The notes beneath the pieces were generated by a model. That model worked only from the letters and a program-made list of their open reading frames with translations, searched no databases and was not told the DNA's origin. From the NCBI GenBank assembly GCA_022478985.1, contig JAKSZP010009287.1:62001-126000 (forward strand): a stretch of DNA of 64,000 bases. Direction: 5' to 3'. The stretch is from Massospora cicadina (lineage: Eukaryota; Entomophthoromycota; Entomophthoromycetes; Entomophthorales; Entomophthoraceae). This document shows positions 11,887 through 23,172 of this stretch, in pieces (within the stretch, counting starts at the first letter, position 1; every line of letters starts with the position of its first letter). A program made the position numbers and the translations under genes.

Positions 11887-12451
11887 TGACAAGATTCTGA
11901 AATGATTATAAAATAAGCCCAAAATAACCATGGCGGATTGGCTGAAAACCGCTGACCATGATTTATAGGTATTAATATTTGAGCGCCTTAGAATGAGGCG
12001 ATATTGAGTCAGTAAGGTTAAATACTAAATCGCCTCCAAATAAGGTGATAAGGCGATGATGACATTTGACAGTAATTGAGTAGATCGCCTTGAACTATGG
12101 CGTTAGGGGATTTTAAGAATACCATACCTGCTGGAGCCAATGAGAATATGGCGGATCTGTATAGTCTAAGCCAAAAGAGCAGTATTAGATAAAGTTGGTG
12201 ATATATAAGCAAGATGAGATGATTGAGAGAAAATGATCGTTAGTAGGAAAGAGAGAGCTAAACAGCAATTATCCGCTGTAGATAAAATTACATTAAGAAG
12301 TGTCAACGGGGAAAATGCTCCATATTACATTAAGCTATTATGCTGTCTCAAGGATGACAATATTTATATTATCAGTCCTATTGCTCAGTGGGCTTGGCCC
12401 TGTGAAAAAACCTTTTTGGCGTATCTCCAATATATCTCCAGTTTTTTAACG
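11887..12451 (+). repeat. 5' LTR of element F
   Basis: Pairs with 42,746-43,308 (shared: CCATGATTTATAGGTA, GGCGTATCTCCAATATAT, GATGACAATATT). A TATA-like run GATATATAAGCAAG lies near 12,200, with a matching run in the other copy near 43,060. It contains several GGCGAT or GCGCCTT repeats in both orientations. Confidence 0.85.
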
Positions 12452-12471
12452 GTGGTGCTCACCACAAGGGG
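12452..12471 (+). other. Primer-binding site of element F
   Basis: GTGGTGCTCACCACAAGGGG directly after the LTR; TGG complements a tRNA CCA end. It is close to the PBS of D and C. Confidence 0.65.
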
Positions 12472-12539
12472 CTCATTGAACAACCATAAATTGAATCAAA
12501 AATTCTCCAATTCGTAGCCTTAGCATATTAGGCGTGCAC

Positions 12540-13165
12540 CAGAGGAGAATCTTCCTAAACAGCTGCGCTTGCAAAAAACTGCGGAACTCAAACTTGCTGT
12601 GGATGGCATTCTCAAAAAACAAGAGGAGCTCCTTCAAGAGCATGACGACATAATGAATCAACTTGAAAGTGTGGCTAGTCAGCTGCAAATAAAAGAACAA
12701 CAGAAAAGGCAACTCACGAAATGCCTGGATGATGTTACTGAATGTCTACACTGCACGGAGTGGAAGCTAACACCTATTTTTACCCACCTCCTCCTCATGG
12801 GGGAAGCAGAAGAACAAGTGTTTGTTTGGGAAGGATCTTTTTAAACAAATATGAGACTGTATACCCCACTGAAGAGCTTTTCTCTGAACCCACATGCAGC
12901 ATGAACCACTTAAACTATGATGACTGCTCAGGGGATGATTATGTTTTGACCCAACAAAACCCCCTGGTGATGGAATCCTGCCCGCTGAAGAGCCATATGC
13001 TACCTTAGAACCGCTGATACTTCCAAGCCAGCCCCTTCTCGAGATTCCAGCTATGGGCCTTAATCAAATCTGCAGTATACTCCTAAGGCTCAAAGTTATG
13101 AGAGGGAGGAGGAGGTCTGCATTGACAAGTTACCTCTGTTCAACTGCAATGGAAACATCCACAGG
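12540..13165 (+). pseudogene. Element F Gag, N-terminal part
   Basis: The frame open at 12,569-12,844 is a strong coiled coil by eye (charged heptads such as ILKKQEELLQEHDD and LQIKEQQKRQLTKCLDD). It is followed by an acidic linker and IDKLPLFNCNGN at 13,111-13,150, which corresponds to IEKLPPFSHNRK in element C near 18,433. The frame is cut at 13,165 by element D. Confidence 0.65.
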
Positions 13166-13864
13166 TGGTGAATTTTGGACTTTTAAGATGCTTGATGATG
13201 CGTTTTGCACCTAAATTCTAACAATTTAGTTCAGAAATTTTTTCATCACTGATATTAAAAAAACAATAGACCAATAATATTAAAAAGTTGTTTTTTATAT
13301 ATTTTATTAGTTGCAGAGAAGGGTAGAAAGCAAACCTTCTTGATATCCTGCCGCTTAGTATTTAAACTATATTGAGGTTGAAGGGATATCAATGCAAAGT
13401 TCAGATTAGGCTAGGAATAACCAAATTAGGGAATATTAAGTTTCAGCATATAGAAGCTCTCAAGAATCACATTGCTAGATGTAACGGCTGATGGAAAGCC
13501 AGTTGCAGGTAGGATATATCTGTGAGGCAGAGATCTTATATTTTACCCAATCATTAGCAAAAAAATTTTTCACCTGGTGGGACCCCCTCTAGACCTTTAA
13601 AAAGGGGCCAGTATCTCCGTAAGAGTTTGAATTAATTTGGATGTAGAACGTGGAAGGACCTCCAAATGGCTCCCCTGATTCTGCCGCACAATCAGTGCAA
13701 TCTGACTGCCCAAACTCGTGCTATTTTCCTGAGTTGTATTAATAAAAGTGATACCCCAATTTTAGGGGTTCTACCGAGAATTGTCTAGGGTCTTTTGGCT
13801 GATTTTATCTATATCAAAACGCAAATAACTCTTATTGCAATATTGGACTTGTAATTGTCCAACA
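13166..13864 (-). repeat. 3' LTR of element D
   Basis: 699 bp, uninterrupted, pairing with both halves of the 5' LTR (26,219-26,279 and 28,203-28,860). Shared blocks include GCAAACCTTCTTGATATCCTG and GACCTCCAAATGGCTCCC. It supplies the uninterrupted sequence that shows where L1 inserted in the other copy. Confidence 0.85.
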
Positions 13865-13880
13865 TCACCCCCTTTAAGAG
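13865..13880 (-). other. Polypurine tract of element D
   Basis: On the minus strand CTTAAAGGGGGTGA immediately precedes the LTR start TGTTGG; this is the plus-strand DNA priming site in LTR elements. Confidence 0.7.
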
Positions 13881-15170
13881 TGTTAGGGGGAGAATAAGGC
13901 TGCATGAACTTGCCATGAACTTGATTGACAATAACTCCAATAGCAAGGAAAATAATGGAATATTTATCACTTCATTTATAAGTGATGACAAAAGGGCCTT
14001 CGCAGATAGACCTGAGCTTCTTACTTCTAGGAGTGACAGAATTGTGGTAGTATAGCACCAATTCGTATACTTGTAAGGTATGAAAAGGGACCCAAACCTC
14101 ATTATCTGCTTAGCCCTGTTTTGTGACAGTCTTTGCCAAGTTAGTCACTGCCTCAGATTGCAACTGAATGATGTGCTGAGCCAACTTCTTCATGGCTTTT
14201 TCAGGGTCAATTCTATCAGAGAATATATCTTTGGATATTAATGCAGGCAACTCAGGTTCTCGACCATAAAACATGTGGAAAGGCAACATTTTGAGGATAT
14301 AGTGATAACTTATTGGTAGGCCATGAGATACTGGATAAGAATTGATCCCAGTGTAGTGGATCTGAGCTGGCCATCTTCCTTAAATATGAAAAACATGTTT
14401 CCATTTGCTCTTTCCACAGTATCATTTGTGGAAGGGTTTAGGGGGCCTAAAAGTTGCTGCATCCCCATAGAAGTAGCTAGAAGCTTTACCACCCTTGAGG
14501 TGAAATTCTTCCCTTTGTCACAAAGGAGGACCTGGGGACAGCCATGCCAGGTGAATATATCTTGATTAAGGAAGGTGGCAGTGGCCTTGGCGGTCTGGGC
14601 AGGAAGAGCAACCGGTACAACTTATTTGGTTGAAGTGATCAATACCTACCAGGGTGCAGCGATTCCCACTGGTAGTCTGAGGTAGCGGACCCACCACGTC
14701 TAAACTTAATGTATGAAATGGTTGTTGAGGTGTAATGGATTGTTATTAATATTTGTGTTTGTAGATGGATTGTTTCTTACAGATAAGGCAGGAGTCCAGC
14801 ACCTCTATGACAGACTCCATGATTCCCTCCAAGTGATACCTATCCTTCAACCACTCATAAGTTTTGCGCATGCCACTGTGCTCCAGAATAGAATGTACCT
14901 CCATGATCATGGGGACTCACTCAGAAGGGCTAAGATAGAGTAGCCAATTCATCCCTACTTTCTTATAAAACTTCCCTTTTTCCACCTTAGTGTTGTGGGA
15001 ATGTCAGGCTAACATATTCCTGACGAGTTCATCCTCGTCCTCCCAGGCGTCAGGGGTCATAAGGAGGTCGTGCAGCCTCTCATCTTCACTATTATCAAGT
15101 TGAAGGATAGGCAGCCACGTTAACCCATCAACATTCATATGGCGAGTTCCTACAGGTGCTCAATAGTAAT
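13881..15170 (-). pseudogene. Element D integrase, decayed
   Basis: The minus-strand core is readable near 14,470-14,310: GPLNPSTNDTVERANG, matching the conserved NGxVERxNG block with the catalytic Glu, then the helix LGSILIQYLMAYQ. The region 14,500-14,700 carries the first two Asp blocks in broken frames. The region 14,740-15,000 carries the zinc-binding part. Several stops are present. Confidence 0.65.
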
Positions 15171-15199
15171 GTCATGGTGCTGGAGCTTCAAAGACCAGC

Positions 15200-16302
15200 G
15201 TGCCAAACGTTAAGTGGAACGTTTCACTTTTTGCAACAACTCTAAGTACCGTGGTCAGTGACTATTTAAAAAGAAGTCCCATAGAGTAAAGGGCGATAGT
15301 ACTTTATGTCAAGCAAGACTATCAGGCACTCCTTTTTAGTGACGCTGTAGTTGCACTCAATTTTTAAGAGCATATTACTGAAATAAGACACATGATGATT
15401 GACCCCATTTTCATCCAATTGAGCTAAGATAGCTCCAATGGCGTAATCAGAGGCATTTGTGAACAACATAAAGGGCTTGCCATAGTCAGGGTAAGAGAGG
15501 ATGGCCTTTGTTGCAGTAATTTCTTCAGGGTCTAAAACGCGGCTTTTTGTTCAGCACCTCAATGGAATGAAGCGTTCATAGTCAAGATACGTATGAGGGG
15601 CTCACTGAGCTGGGAAAATTTGGGGATTAATTGATGGTAATACCCCATCATGAAAAAATTACCTGAATGTCAAGAAGGGTTTTAGGCGCTGGCATCTTGG
15701 ATGTAGCCCAACATTATCTTGTTGGGGTTGTGTTCCATCTTTTGTGAAATGGAGTGCCCAAGGAAATCCAGTTTTTCTGGAATAGAGTAGATTTTGATGG
15801 CTCCAACTTAATATTAGAAGCCCGCAGGCGTTGGAACATTTATTTTGGGTGCGTGAGGTGCTCGTTGAGAGTCCTGGAGAATACTGTAATGTCATCAAGA
15901 TAGACAATCACACAGCTCAGCTTGAGATCCTAGAGAATATGATACATAGCCCGCTGAAAAGTGGCAGGCGCATTGCAAAACCACTGGGGTAACCGAGTGG
16001 GTTGAAATAGGACCTCGCTACAGATATAGGAGCACTTCTGATCCTGGAGAGAAGTCCATATGCCAGTAACCGCTAGCCAAGTCCATGGAAGAAAAAAAAC
16101 TTGGGCTTAGAGAGTAGGGCTAGAGCGTCATCAATATGGGGGAATGGGTAGCTGTCCTTCTTGATAAGATTGTTCAGTTTATGGTAGTCCATAACTACTT
16201 GATGACCTCCATTTTTCTTCTTTATAAGTATAAGAGGGGATATTAAGGGCTTTAGGATGGCACCAGAAACCCAGCGTCTAGCAACTGTAAAAGCCTCATC
16301 CA
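15200..16302 (-). pseudogene. Element D RT (palm, thumb) and RNase H, decayed but YLDD intact
   Basis: RNase H is open at 15,469-15,266: FTNASDYAIGAILAQLDE (first Asp reads Asn), VTKKECLIVLLDIKYYRP with the catalytic Glu. The RT palm is open at 16,303-16,073: LIKKKNGGHQVVMDYHKL and KKDSYPFPHIDDAL. The catalytic box at 15,902-15,891 reads YLDD, intact, preceded by DLKLSCVIV. The reading frame is cut at 16,302 by the 5' LTR of element C and resumes at 23,658. Confidence 0.8.
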
Positions 16303-16780
16303 TGTCAGGAAGTTGATATGACTGGATGATATGCTACCCATACTGGCAGATCGGAGGGGGAACCAAGATGAATCTCAAGATTTTTGGAAAAGTTATAGAA
16401 ATTATAATTGAACAAAACATTGACCGTTTGGAAAATTGAGGGGAATTACACTGAGATTCAATATAAATGAGAGCTTTTAGAAAAGGGAAGACAAATAGAA
16501 GACTACCAAGCTGAGGATGCATCCAGCTTGGGGAACTGAGATATAAAGAGTCACACGGAGGATTGAAGAGGAGGTCTTTTCTAGTTATTGGGTGGTTGCA
16601 GATAAGTCTGCAATTTATATTAAAGGATGAAGGTCAAAATAAGGGGCGATAGATCCATATATAGTTTATCGAGTTTTATTATAGTTGGCAATCTTCATAT
16701 CGTCCAATTTGGTGGCTCAGTGGCTAATACCCTATGTAAATTGACTCGGCGGAATCTAGCCAATATGCTGAGAAACAACA
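16303..16780 (+). repeat. 5' LTR of element C
   Basis: 478 bp. A central block of roughly 220 bp (about 16,448-16,655) is almost identical to the 3' LTR, while the first 145 bp and last 100 bp are much more diverged. A TATA-like ATATAAAGAG lies at about 16,541. Ends with AACAACA before the PBS. Confidence 0.9.
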
Positions 16781-16801
16781 GTGGTGCCCATTACAGGGGG
16801 C
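16781..16801 (+). other. Primer-binding site of element C
   Basis: GTGGTGCCCATTACAGGGGG, directly after the LTR. Shares TGGTGC and TACAGGGGG with the PBS of element D. Confidence 0.7.
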
Positions 16802-17549
16802 CACTGGTCAACTGTATTACTTCAATGTTAGGATATGCTGATGAGCCCACATTCATTATGACAAAATTTGATTGGATTCTGTGCGCGTTAATCTGAAGAA
16901 GTACGGGAGGCAACTAAAAATGAACTGGTATTATAAACTGTAACTGAACCGGGTAATGATGAAGTTATGATCAATCTGCAATTAGGAAATGGCTCTGGGA
17001 TGATGGCTGAGCAACAAGGATGCTCCACAAATGTGAACCATCAGCAGCTACGGGTATTATGGAGTGGTTGTTGTGCAGGTATCAATTATATGAGGATGAG
17101 GCGGGTAGTATGCCTTAAGTTTGTTTTATAACCAACGAGACCAAGAAAATCGCTACGCCCTGTACATGTCCTATATGGACATGACTATGATGGGATTGGC
17201 TCATCGCCTTGGTACTCATGGAATCAAGGAGTATCTCATCGCCTATATGCAACTGTCAATTCGCCAGCTACCGCGTGTTATGGCTCTCCACAATATAGAG
17301 ATTGGAGATGTAATGCGGTTTTCTTGAGAACAGCAAAATGATACCCACCTCCTGCTTGACTGCCTCGATCACTCTTTTTCAGAAGTGCAGGGGGCGCTGG
17401 TGCAGATGGACCATTGTGGTGGGGACATCCACTGATAATTAGACATTTTGGTACCACAGTTAAATCTAGAGTACTTTGGGTGATAGGAGAACTGTTGAAT
17501 TGACATGGCCTATCAGCAGAATTGATTCATGATGTAACAACGTTGGGAA
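16802..17549 (+). other. Leader of element C between PBS and Gag
   Basis: A short frame at 17,121-17,327 is open (rich in Met and Tyr) and may be the true Gag N-terminus, but I cannot support a family. Otherwise no signal is seen. Confidence 0.3.
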
Positions 17550-19330
17550 GAAATACTGAGCACTTCATGATGGATGTAGCAGAATGGGCGGAAGCGCTCA
17601 AAGCTGTAATTTCTCAGCTTAGTGAAAAAATAACACTGATGGAACAACAAGTGACGGATCAAGTCAGTTCCATCTCAGCTGAATTAACGTAACTTCGCAT
17701 CAAATGGAAAAGTCAGCCAATGACAAATAATGTGCTAATCCTTTGGTCAACATCCCCTGAATATATCCAGCTAGTCCGTCAGGTTACCCAACTGGAAGTT
17801 GTTATCCAGGCGGAGCGCAGTCAAGCTTTTCCTCTTCTAATCAGAAAGACAATGGAGTATGTGGACCTGCAAGGATGGCTTGATACCCTTTGACGGGTCA
17901 ATGAGGAATTAGTACGGGAACAAGCCACCCTCCTTAACCAAATAAACAATGTTAATCATCAAGCGGGTAACGCTAACTGGGTAGTATGTACAAATACAGA
18001 ATATAATTGAAGAAGTCCTCTCGTGACCACAAGCAGTGGAGCAACAACTGAATGTCAAATGGGAATTCCATCGGGAATTGCAACTCAATATGAGTTAACT
18101 GCAACGGGAATTCCAGGATGGATGGTGTAGATGCTATACTGCCAAAACTGAGCAGTTAGTCAATCAACATTTTGTGGAGCATGCCGGAACTGGGGGTAAT
18201 GGTGCAGTTAGTGGTGATTCAGGGGAAGAATGCTATGGATCAGATAACTATATTCCTCAGGTGGTGCGATGGACCCTCCATGTGACACTACTTCTTCTGA
18301 GTCCAATTTGACATATTTGAGTCATCTGGAAAGCTGTATGATAGTTCACTATGGGGTGGTTCCCTTAGTCACTCAGGAATCAACTCGCCTGCTTCTTGTG
18401 GCAGAAGCCTGGAGCAAGGCGAAGTTGTTCAGATTGAAAAACTTCCTCCCTTTAGTCATAATAGAAAATACAAAGTTACTTTAAGTGATTCAAATTCACC
18501 ATGGAAGGAGCTTCTGATCGGTGGAAAGCAAAACTGTTGCTGTCCGCCTTAGATGTGGAAAGCACTGATCAAGCTACCTGCTACCTTCCAAACAGCTCAG
18601 TATCCTATGAAGATGTTAAAAATATTGTTCTTTGGCTGTTTGGGGGTATGACCAAGATGGCCCAATGGAAGGCCAACTTCCTAACTACACACAGTTTCAC
18701 CGAAACAAGACCCTGTTAGAATTTGCAGAACGTTTCTTAGAAAAAGCACATTTACTACTCAGAGCTAACATATTATCTACCAAGGATGTTAATATAGCGA
18801 TGATGGCGTCCATCAAATTATATTGGGAACTATATAATGCTATGTCTCACATTTTGGACAGAGATGCAGGACTTGTTTGTATTATAAACACCTTATGTTG
18901 ACTCTCTGCCACGATTGGCACCCCTAATGTAGCCCAAAAAAATCTCTGATGTCTCCACACCAAACTCGTCAGGATATGGGACGCAGCGACTGAACTATCA
19001 ACCACTGGAACATATTTGTCCCTCATACAAATTGGCGGACCTTTTCAGCCTATGTATGCCCCACTAGTTCGTCCATGACCCTGGAACCATACTGTCAATT
19101 TCCGAACTGGCCCCTCTGCTGCAAGCTATATATGTGAACCTTTTATGAATACATAGTTCCAATGTGGTCAAAGAGGTCATTATGCGGGTAATTGCCTTAA
19201 CAACCAACAAGTGTATGTGATGCCAACTGAGAAAATTGAGCAGGGAAAAGCTTGAGCGGAATAGAGATGGGACGCTCTACCTGCGGTAAGTCCAATCAAT
19301 TGTCCCTAACAATTCCCATGAATCTACTTG
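17550..19330 (+). pseudogene. Element C Gag, decayed
   Basis: The N-terminal part (about 17,570-17,990) is coiled-coil-like (AEALKAVISQLSEKITLMEQ; QLEVVIQAERSQAF). A linker ending in IEKLPPFSHN leads to the capsid block, open at 18,501-18,719: EGASDRWKAKLLLSALDVES and CYLPNSSVSYEDVKNIVLWL. It continues at 18,720-18,900 in the next frame (EFAERFLEKAHLLL). The zinc knuckle at 19,154-19,195 reads FQCGQRGHYAGNC, but the codon of its first Cys is now TAG. This copy served as the reference for joining the three Gag pieces of F. Confidence 0.75.
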
Positions 19331-19639
19331 AGTAGGATTCAGAACTCAATAGGATAATTTTTTATACCAACAGCTTTCATCAGATATCCCCACTTCCATT
19401 TCTGAGAATAGAAATTCTCCCCAAGCATAGAATTCTGCCAGGACCAGCAGAAATCATATGCGTGGCAGATCCTGGAACAGACTGGCTCAAGCAACGCAGA
19501 TCCCTTGACAGATGTCACTTCTTTAGTAGGGGTTAATGTGGCCATTCTGGTGGAAAAAATCGCTAGTGAGTATCCTCAGGTCGGCAAGAGCATTTCCTCC
19601 TTTTTGAGTAACACAAAACTCTTGGACGTACATGTAATA

Positions 19640-20107
19640 AACACTGATGGTTCTTCTTACTCATAATGCACTTACTGCGACATTTTCGTTCAAAACGCAA
19701 AAATCCGCGCTATCATACACACAGGAGCCCCTGTGAACATAGTCTCTACCAGGTTGGTGGCTAAGCTTCTGTCGAAACTGGATGTAAACCATCAAGTAGT
19801 ATATGGGACTGCGGGGATGCACAGCACTGTGTCAGAAGGAGCATATAGTGTGTTACCTTTACAATTTGGGTCAGTTTGGGCTTTCGCTCCAGTGGTGGTT
19901 CTGCCAAACAACAACTATGACATGTTGATCAGCGCGGCATTTATGAGGAAATTTGGTGTTGTGATAAATATGGCAGAGGAAACTCTTAGTATTTTAGGAC
20001 AACAGATCCTCATATATTTTACCTCTTGTGGAATCCCAATGGATCCATTCTGCTCTAGTCAAATCAATCTAGCGTACAACAATGGAGTGACACTTGTTCA
20101 TTATTGA
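19640..20107 (+). pseudogene. Element C aspartic protease, active-site Asp replaced by His
   Basis: Retropepsin-type protease, one subunit of a homodimer that would process Gag-Pol. The frame is open for 124 codons from 19,733. The active site just upstream reads IIHTGAPVNIVS, where families have D-S/T-G, so the catalytic Asp is His (GAC to CAC). Downstream are VVYGTAGMHSTVSEGAYSVL (flap side) and YDMLISAAFMRKFGVVIN, equivalent to the ILG-x-x-F region. Length and order are normal for a Gypsy protease. Confidence 0.75.
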
Positions 20108-20167
20108 TAAATGAAGAAAAACCAGGGCCCTCCCCAACCAGATATATGAGTACAAAGGGATTCAGCT

Positions 20168-20460
20168 TTGGGCAGCGAGTGCTTTGAGACTACATCTGGA
20201 CACCAGTGTATAGTAGGGACTGAGCTCAAGATCGATGTCCCTAAAGAACTTTATGGGGAAGTTATGGCGCCTTTCCAGCACACACGGCTTAAACCACATG
20301 TGGCTCCAGGTCTACTGCTCCCTGGGATTGAGGAGGTGAGAGTGCTGCTAGCGAATTTACAGAAAGAAACAATAATGATCCAGTGGCACCAAGTGGTGGC
20401 TTACTTACTTTTAGCTCCTATAGAGATAGTTCGCCAAATTCATGATTTTAGCTTATGGGA
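20168..20460 (+). pseudogene. Element C dUTPase-like domain, catalytic Asp absent
   Basis: Open within 20,168-20,581. Blocks in order: SGHQCIVGTELKIDVPKELY (residues about 9-29), GEVMAPFQHTRLKPHVAPGL, then PGIEEVRVLLANLQKETIMI, then WHQVVAYLLLAPIE. This follows dUTPase order: the VP-x-x-LYG strand, motif 2 region, motif 3 (usual G-V-I-D-x-x-Y-x-G-E-V-x-V-x-x-x-N) and motif 4 ending in PI. In motif 3 the Asp and Tyr that act on the sugar are replaced (GLLLPGIEEV), so this looks like a non-catalytic fold. The same frame then enters the RT leader. Confidence 0.65.
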
Positions 20461-21470
20461 GGATATCGGACTACCAACACGCTCATTGTTCAGCATATTG
20501 ACCATGGTTCCGCTGGAAGCACAAACTGGATTATCAGCAGAACAGCAAGATAAGGCTATGGCGTTATTTGAAAAGTATTGAGATATTTTTGCACACAATG
20601 ATCATGACTTGGGGTGCGCTCAAGGGGTGGTACATTGGATAGATATGGGGGATCACCCTCCCATTCAATAACATCCTATTGGACAATCAAAAGTGGCAGA
20701 AGAGGTTGTCTCCGACAAGATGGATACACTTATCATGCAAGGAATGCTAGAGCCGTCAAACAGTCCATATCGCATCATCTGTGCTCATTGTAAAGAAAAA
20801 ATATGGCTCAAATCAAGTGGTTATTGACTACCGCAAACTCAATAACATAACAAAAAAGGATTCCTACTCTCTTCCTTGAAATGAAGATGCATTGGACCAA
20901 TTGGGTGGGGCGAATTATTTTTCTGCCATGGATCTAATCTTGGGGTACTGGCAGATTGATTTGCCATCAGTGGAGTGGGAGAAAAGCGCTATCATCACTT
21001 TGAGAGGGTTATTACAGCTGAAACGCATGGCATAAGGGTTGTGCAACGCCCCGGCTACGTTCCAGAATGCCATGGATATGATTTTAGGTGATTTAAAGCT
21101 GTCCTGCATCATATTTAAATTGACAACATTAATGTGTTCTCATGGACATTTACAGAGCATCTTGCTCACTTGTAACAAGTGTTCCATCGCCTCAGTACCG
21201 CTTTTATCAAAATTAAGCCTCAGAATTGTCATTTTTTTAAAGAACAATTAGAATACCTTGGGTTCGTTGTGGATTTAAATGAGCTTAAACTTCAGCCAGC
21301 TAAGGTGGAAGCAATAAGCAAGATGACTCGCCCAGGTAATAAGCGGGATATTCAAGTGTTTCTGGGGATGGTTAGATACTACCAACAGTTCATTCCCAAT
21401 TTCAACTGCATTGGGGCCCTGCTTTTCGAGTTGTTAAAGAAAAATGATTCTTTTGATTGGATGGAATGAT
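20461..21470 (+). pseudogene. Element C reverse transcriptase, decayed
   Basis: The leader reads AEQQDKAMALFEKY, then LGCAQGVVHWIDMGDHPPIQ near 20,612. Palm blocks are broken across frames (KKDSYSLP-like text near 20,857; CNAPATFQNAMDMI near 21,041). The catalytic box near 21,112 reads IDNIN, so the second Asp of the motif is Asn and the Tyr is lost. The thumb is open at 21,179-21,469: IKIKPQNCHFFKEQLEYLGF, VFLGMVRYYQQFIPNF. A TGA replaces an Arg codon at 21,467. Confidence 0.8.
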
Positions 21471-21935
21471 GCCTGAATGCTTTCAAAGTGTTGCAAACCG
21501 TGTTAGCAAGCGCCCCTATTTTGCAATATCCCTACTTCAAAAAACAGTTCATAGTGCAAACGGATGCATCCCTTTCCACTATAGGGGCAGTATTATCCCA
21601 GAAGGATGAGACGACGTGGAGCATCCTGTCACATTCTGTAGTCAAAGCTTGAACTGTCACAAATGGAACTACACCATGACTGAGTGGGAGTGTTTACCGG
21701 TGATCTACACTTACAAATAGTTTTGGGTATATCTAAATGGGGTAAGACTCCAAGTAGTGATGGATCACACTTCCTTGCGCTGGCTACAGAATCTGCATAA
21801 ACGGGAAGGATGGCTCGCACATTGGGCTCTGAAGCTCCAGGCATATAAATTCAAGATTATGCACCATCTGGGAGCAAAACATCAAAATGCGGATTGTCTT
21901 TCTCAGCTGCCAACAGTCACTATCACAGCAGATTT
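21471..21935 (+). pseudogene. Element C RNase H, decayed
   Basis: Blocks: ILQYPYFKKQFIVQTDASLS at about 21,525 (first Asp), TIGAVLSQKDE, then a shifted frame, then VVMDHTSLRWLQNLHKREGW at 21,752 (last Asp) and the linker AKHQNADCLSQLP near 21,875. The catalytic Glu region (about 21,680) reads EWECL. Stops and one or two frameshifts inactivate it. Confidence 0.8.
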
Positions 21936-23130
21936 AGCTGACATAATGTACAAGAAGATGGTGGCAAACAAATACCAGGATGAGCCGCCGCAGGTGATCA
22001 AGGTATTAGACAGACTCAGGGAGAATATTTTCTACATGGGGAAGAACAATATAAGTGGATTGGAGACTCGACGCTGAGTTTCCCTAAACCTTCAGCCAGA
22101 CCCGCGATTATTATGGATGCTCATTGGGCTGTAGGTCATGGAGGATTGCGGAAAACGCTGGAGTTCTTATGACCCTGATACTACTAGGAGAGCATGCATT
22201 ATGATGTATTGGAAATGGTTAGTTGTTGCCATCAGTGTCAAGTGGAAAATACTTTCCACAAGAAGACCACATAACAGCTGGTTAAACCCCAGTTCTCCTG
22301 GCACAACATTTCCATTGATGTAGTGGGACCTCTGCTGACTAGCGCCAATTGATCCAAGAATATAATTGTTGCCATCGATCATTTGACCCGATGGGTGAAG
22401 ACCAGGGCCATTAATGACTTGGGCGCAGTAACCGCTGCCAAGTTTATTATGGAGTGTGTTATACAGCGACACAGCTGCCCGCAGATCATTCTAACGGACA
22501 ATGGAACCAATTTCACTTCGCACATCCTACCAAAGTTGAATGAGTTGATGGCGATCCATGGAGTTTTGACCACCCCCTATCATCTGAAATCAAATGGAAT
22601 GGTGGAGCAGGTCAACGGATCCCTAGTGAACATACTCCATAAATCGGTAAAGGATCAAACCTCGGAATGGAGTGCCCTTATGCCTACAGCTGTGTTCGCA
22701 TATAATATCAGCTATCATTCGTCCACTGGTAAGAGCCCATTCCAATTGCAGTACGGTCGACATCCAGCTCTGCCCGCCTTGCTTTATTCATGTGTAGAGG
22801 ACACTGGTGGTGTGGACCCTCAGCGATATCTGAAAACTCTTACAGATACATTGATCAAGCTGCAAATGGAAGCCTACTCAACCAGTTTGGCCAGGAAGAT
22901 TCGCAATCAGGCAGCCAATCATAAGAGATGGAGCTGACTTCCGCTGCTCACTGTAAGGGACCATGTTTGATTCCACAACCAGCACGGATTTGGGTATAAA
23001 AACAAGCTTCCCAACATCTGGGCCAGGCCTTTCAGGATAATTGAGAAGACTAGCATGGATGTCTACACTATCAAGGAACCTGCGAGGGGGTTGGATTATC
23101 AACCAAGTTCACATGAAGTTCCTCTGAGCA
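21936..23130 (+). pseudogene. Element C integrase, large part open
   Basis: The zinc region lies at about 22,110-22,250 in broken frames. The core is open from 22,383 to 22,937: WVKTRAINDLGAVTAAKF, then IILTDNGTNFTSHILPKL (second catalytic Asp), TPYHLKSNGMVEQVNGSL (catalytic Glu), AVFAYNISYHSSTGKSPF, GRHPALPALLYSC. The first Asp lies just upstream near 22,375 as IDHLTR in the same DNA. The C-terminal tail reads YTIKEPARG and NQVHMKFL. It would insert the cDNA into the host genome. Confidence 0.8.
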
Positions 23131-23151
23131 TATAAACAGTAAGAGCATATT

Positions 23152-23172
23152 GTCCAGTCAAAGGGGGAGTAA
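23152..23172 (+). other. Polypurine tract of element C
   Basis: GTCCAGTCAAAGGGGGAGTA immediately before the LTR start TGTTGG. F (42,729-42,745) and E (37,659-37,674) keep the same GTCAAGG..GGG layout. Confidence 0.75.

Noticed and set aside
12018..12517. Open frames on both strands near 12.0-12.5 kb
   Set aside because: They fall in the 5' LTR of F, PBS and leader; the matching LTR at 42.7-43.3 kb does not keep the frames.
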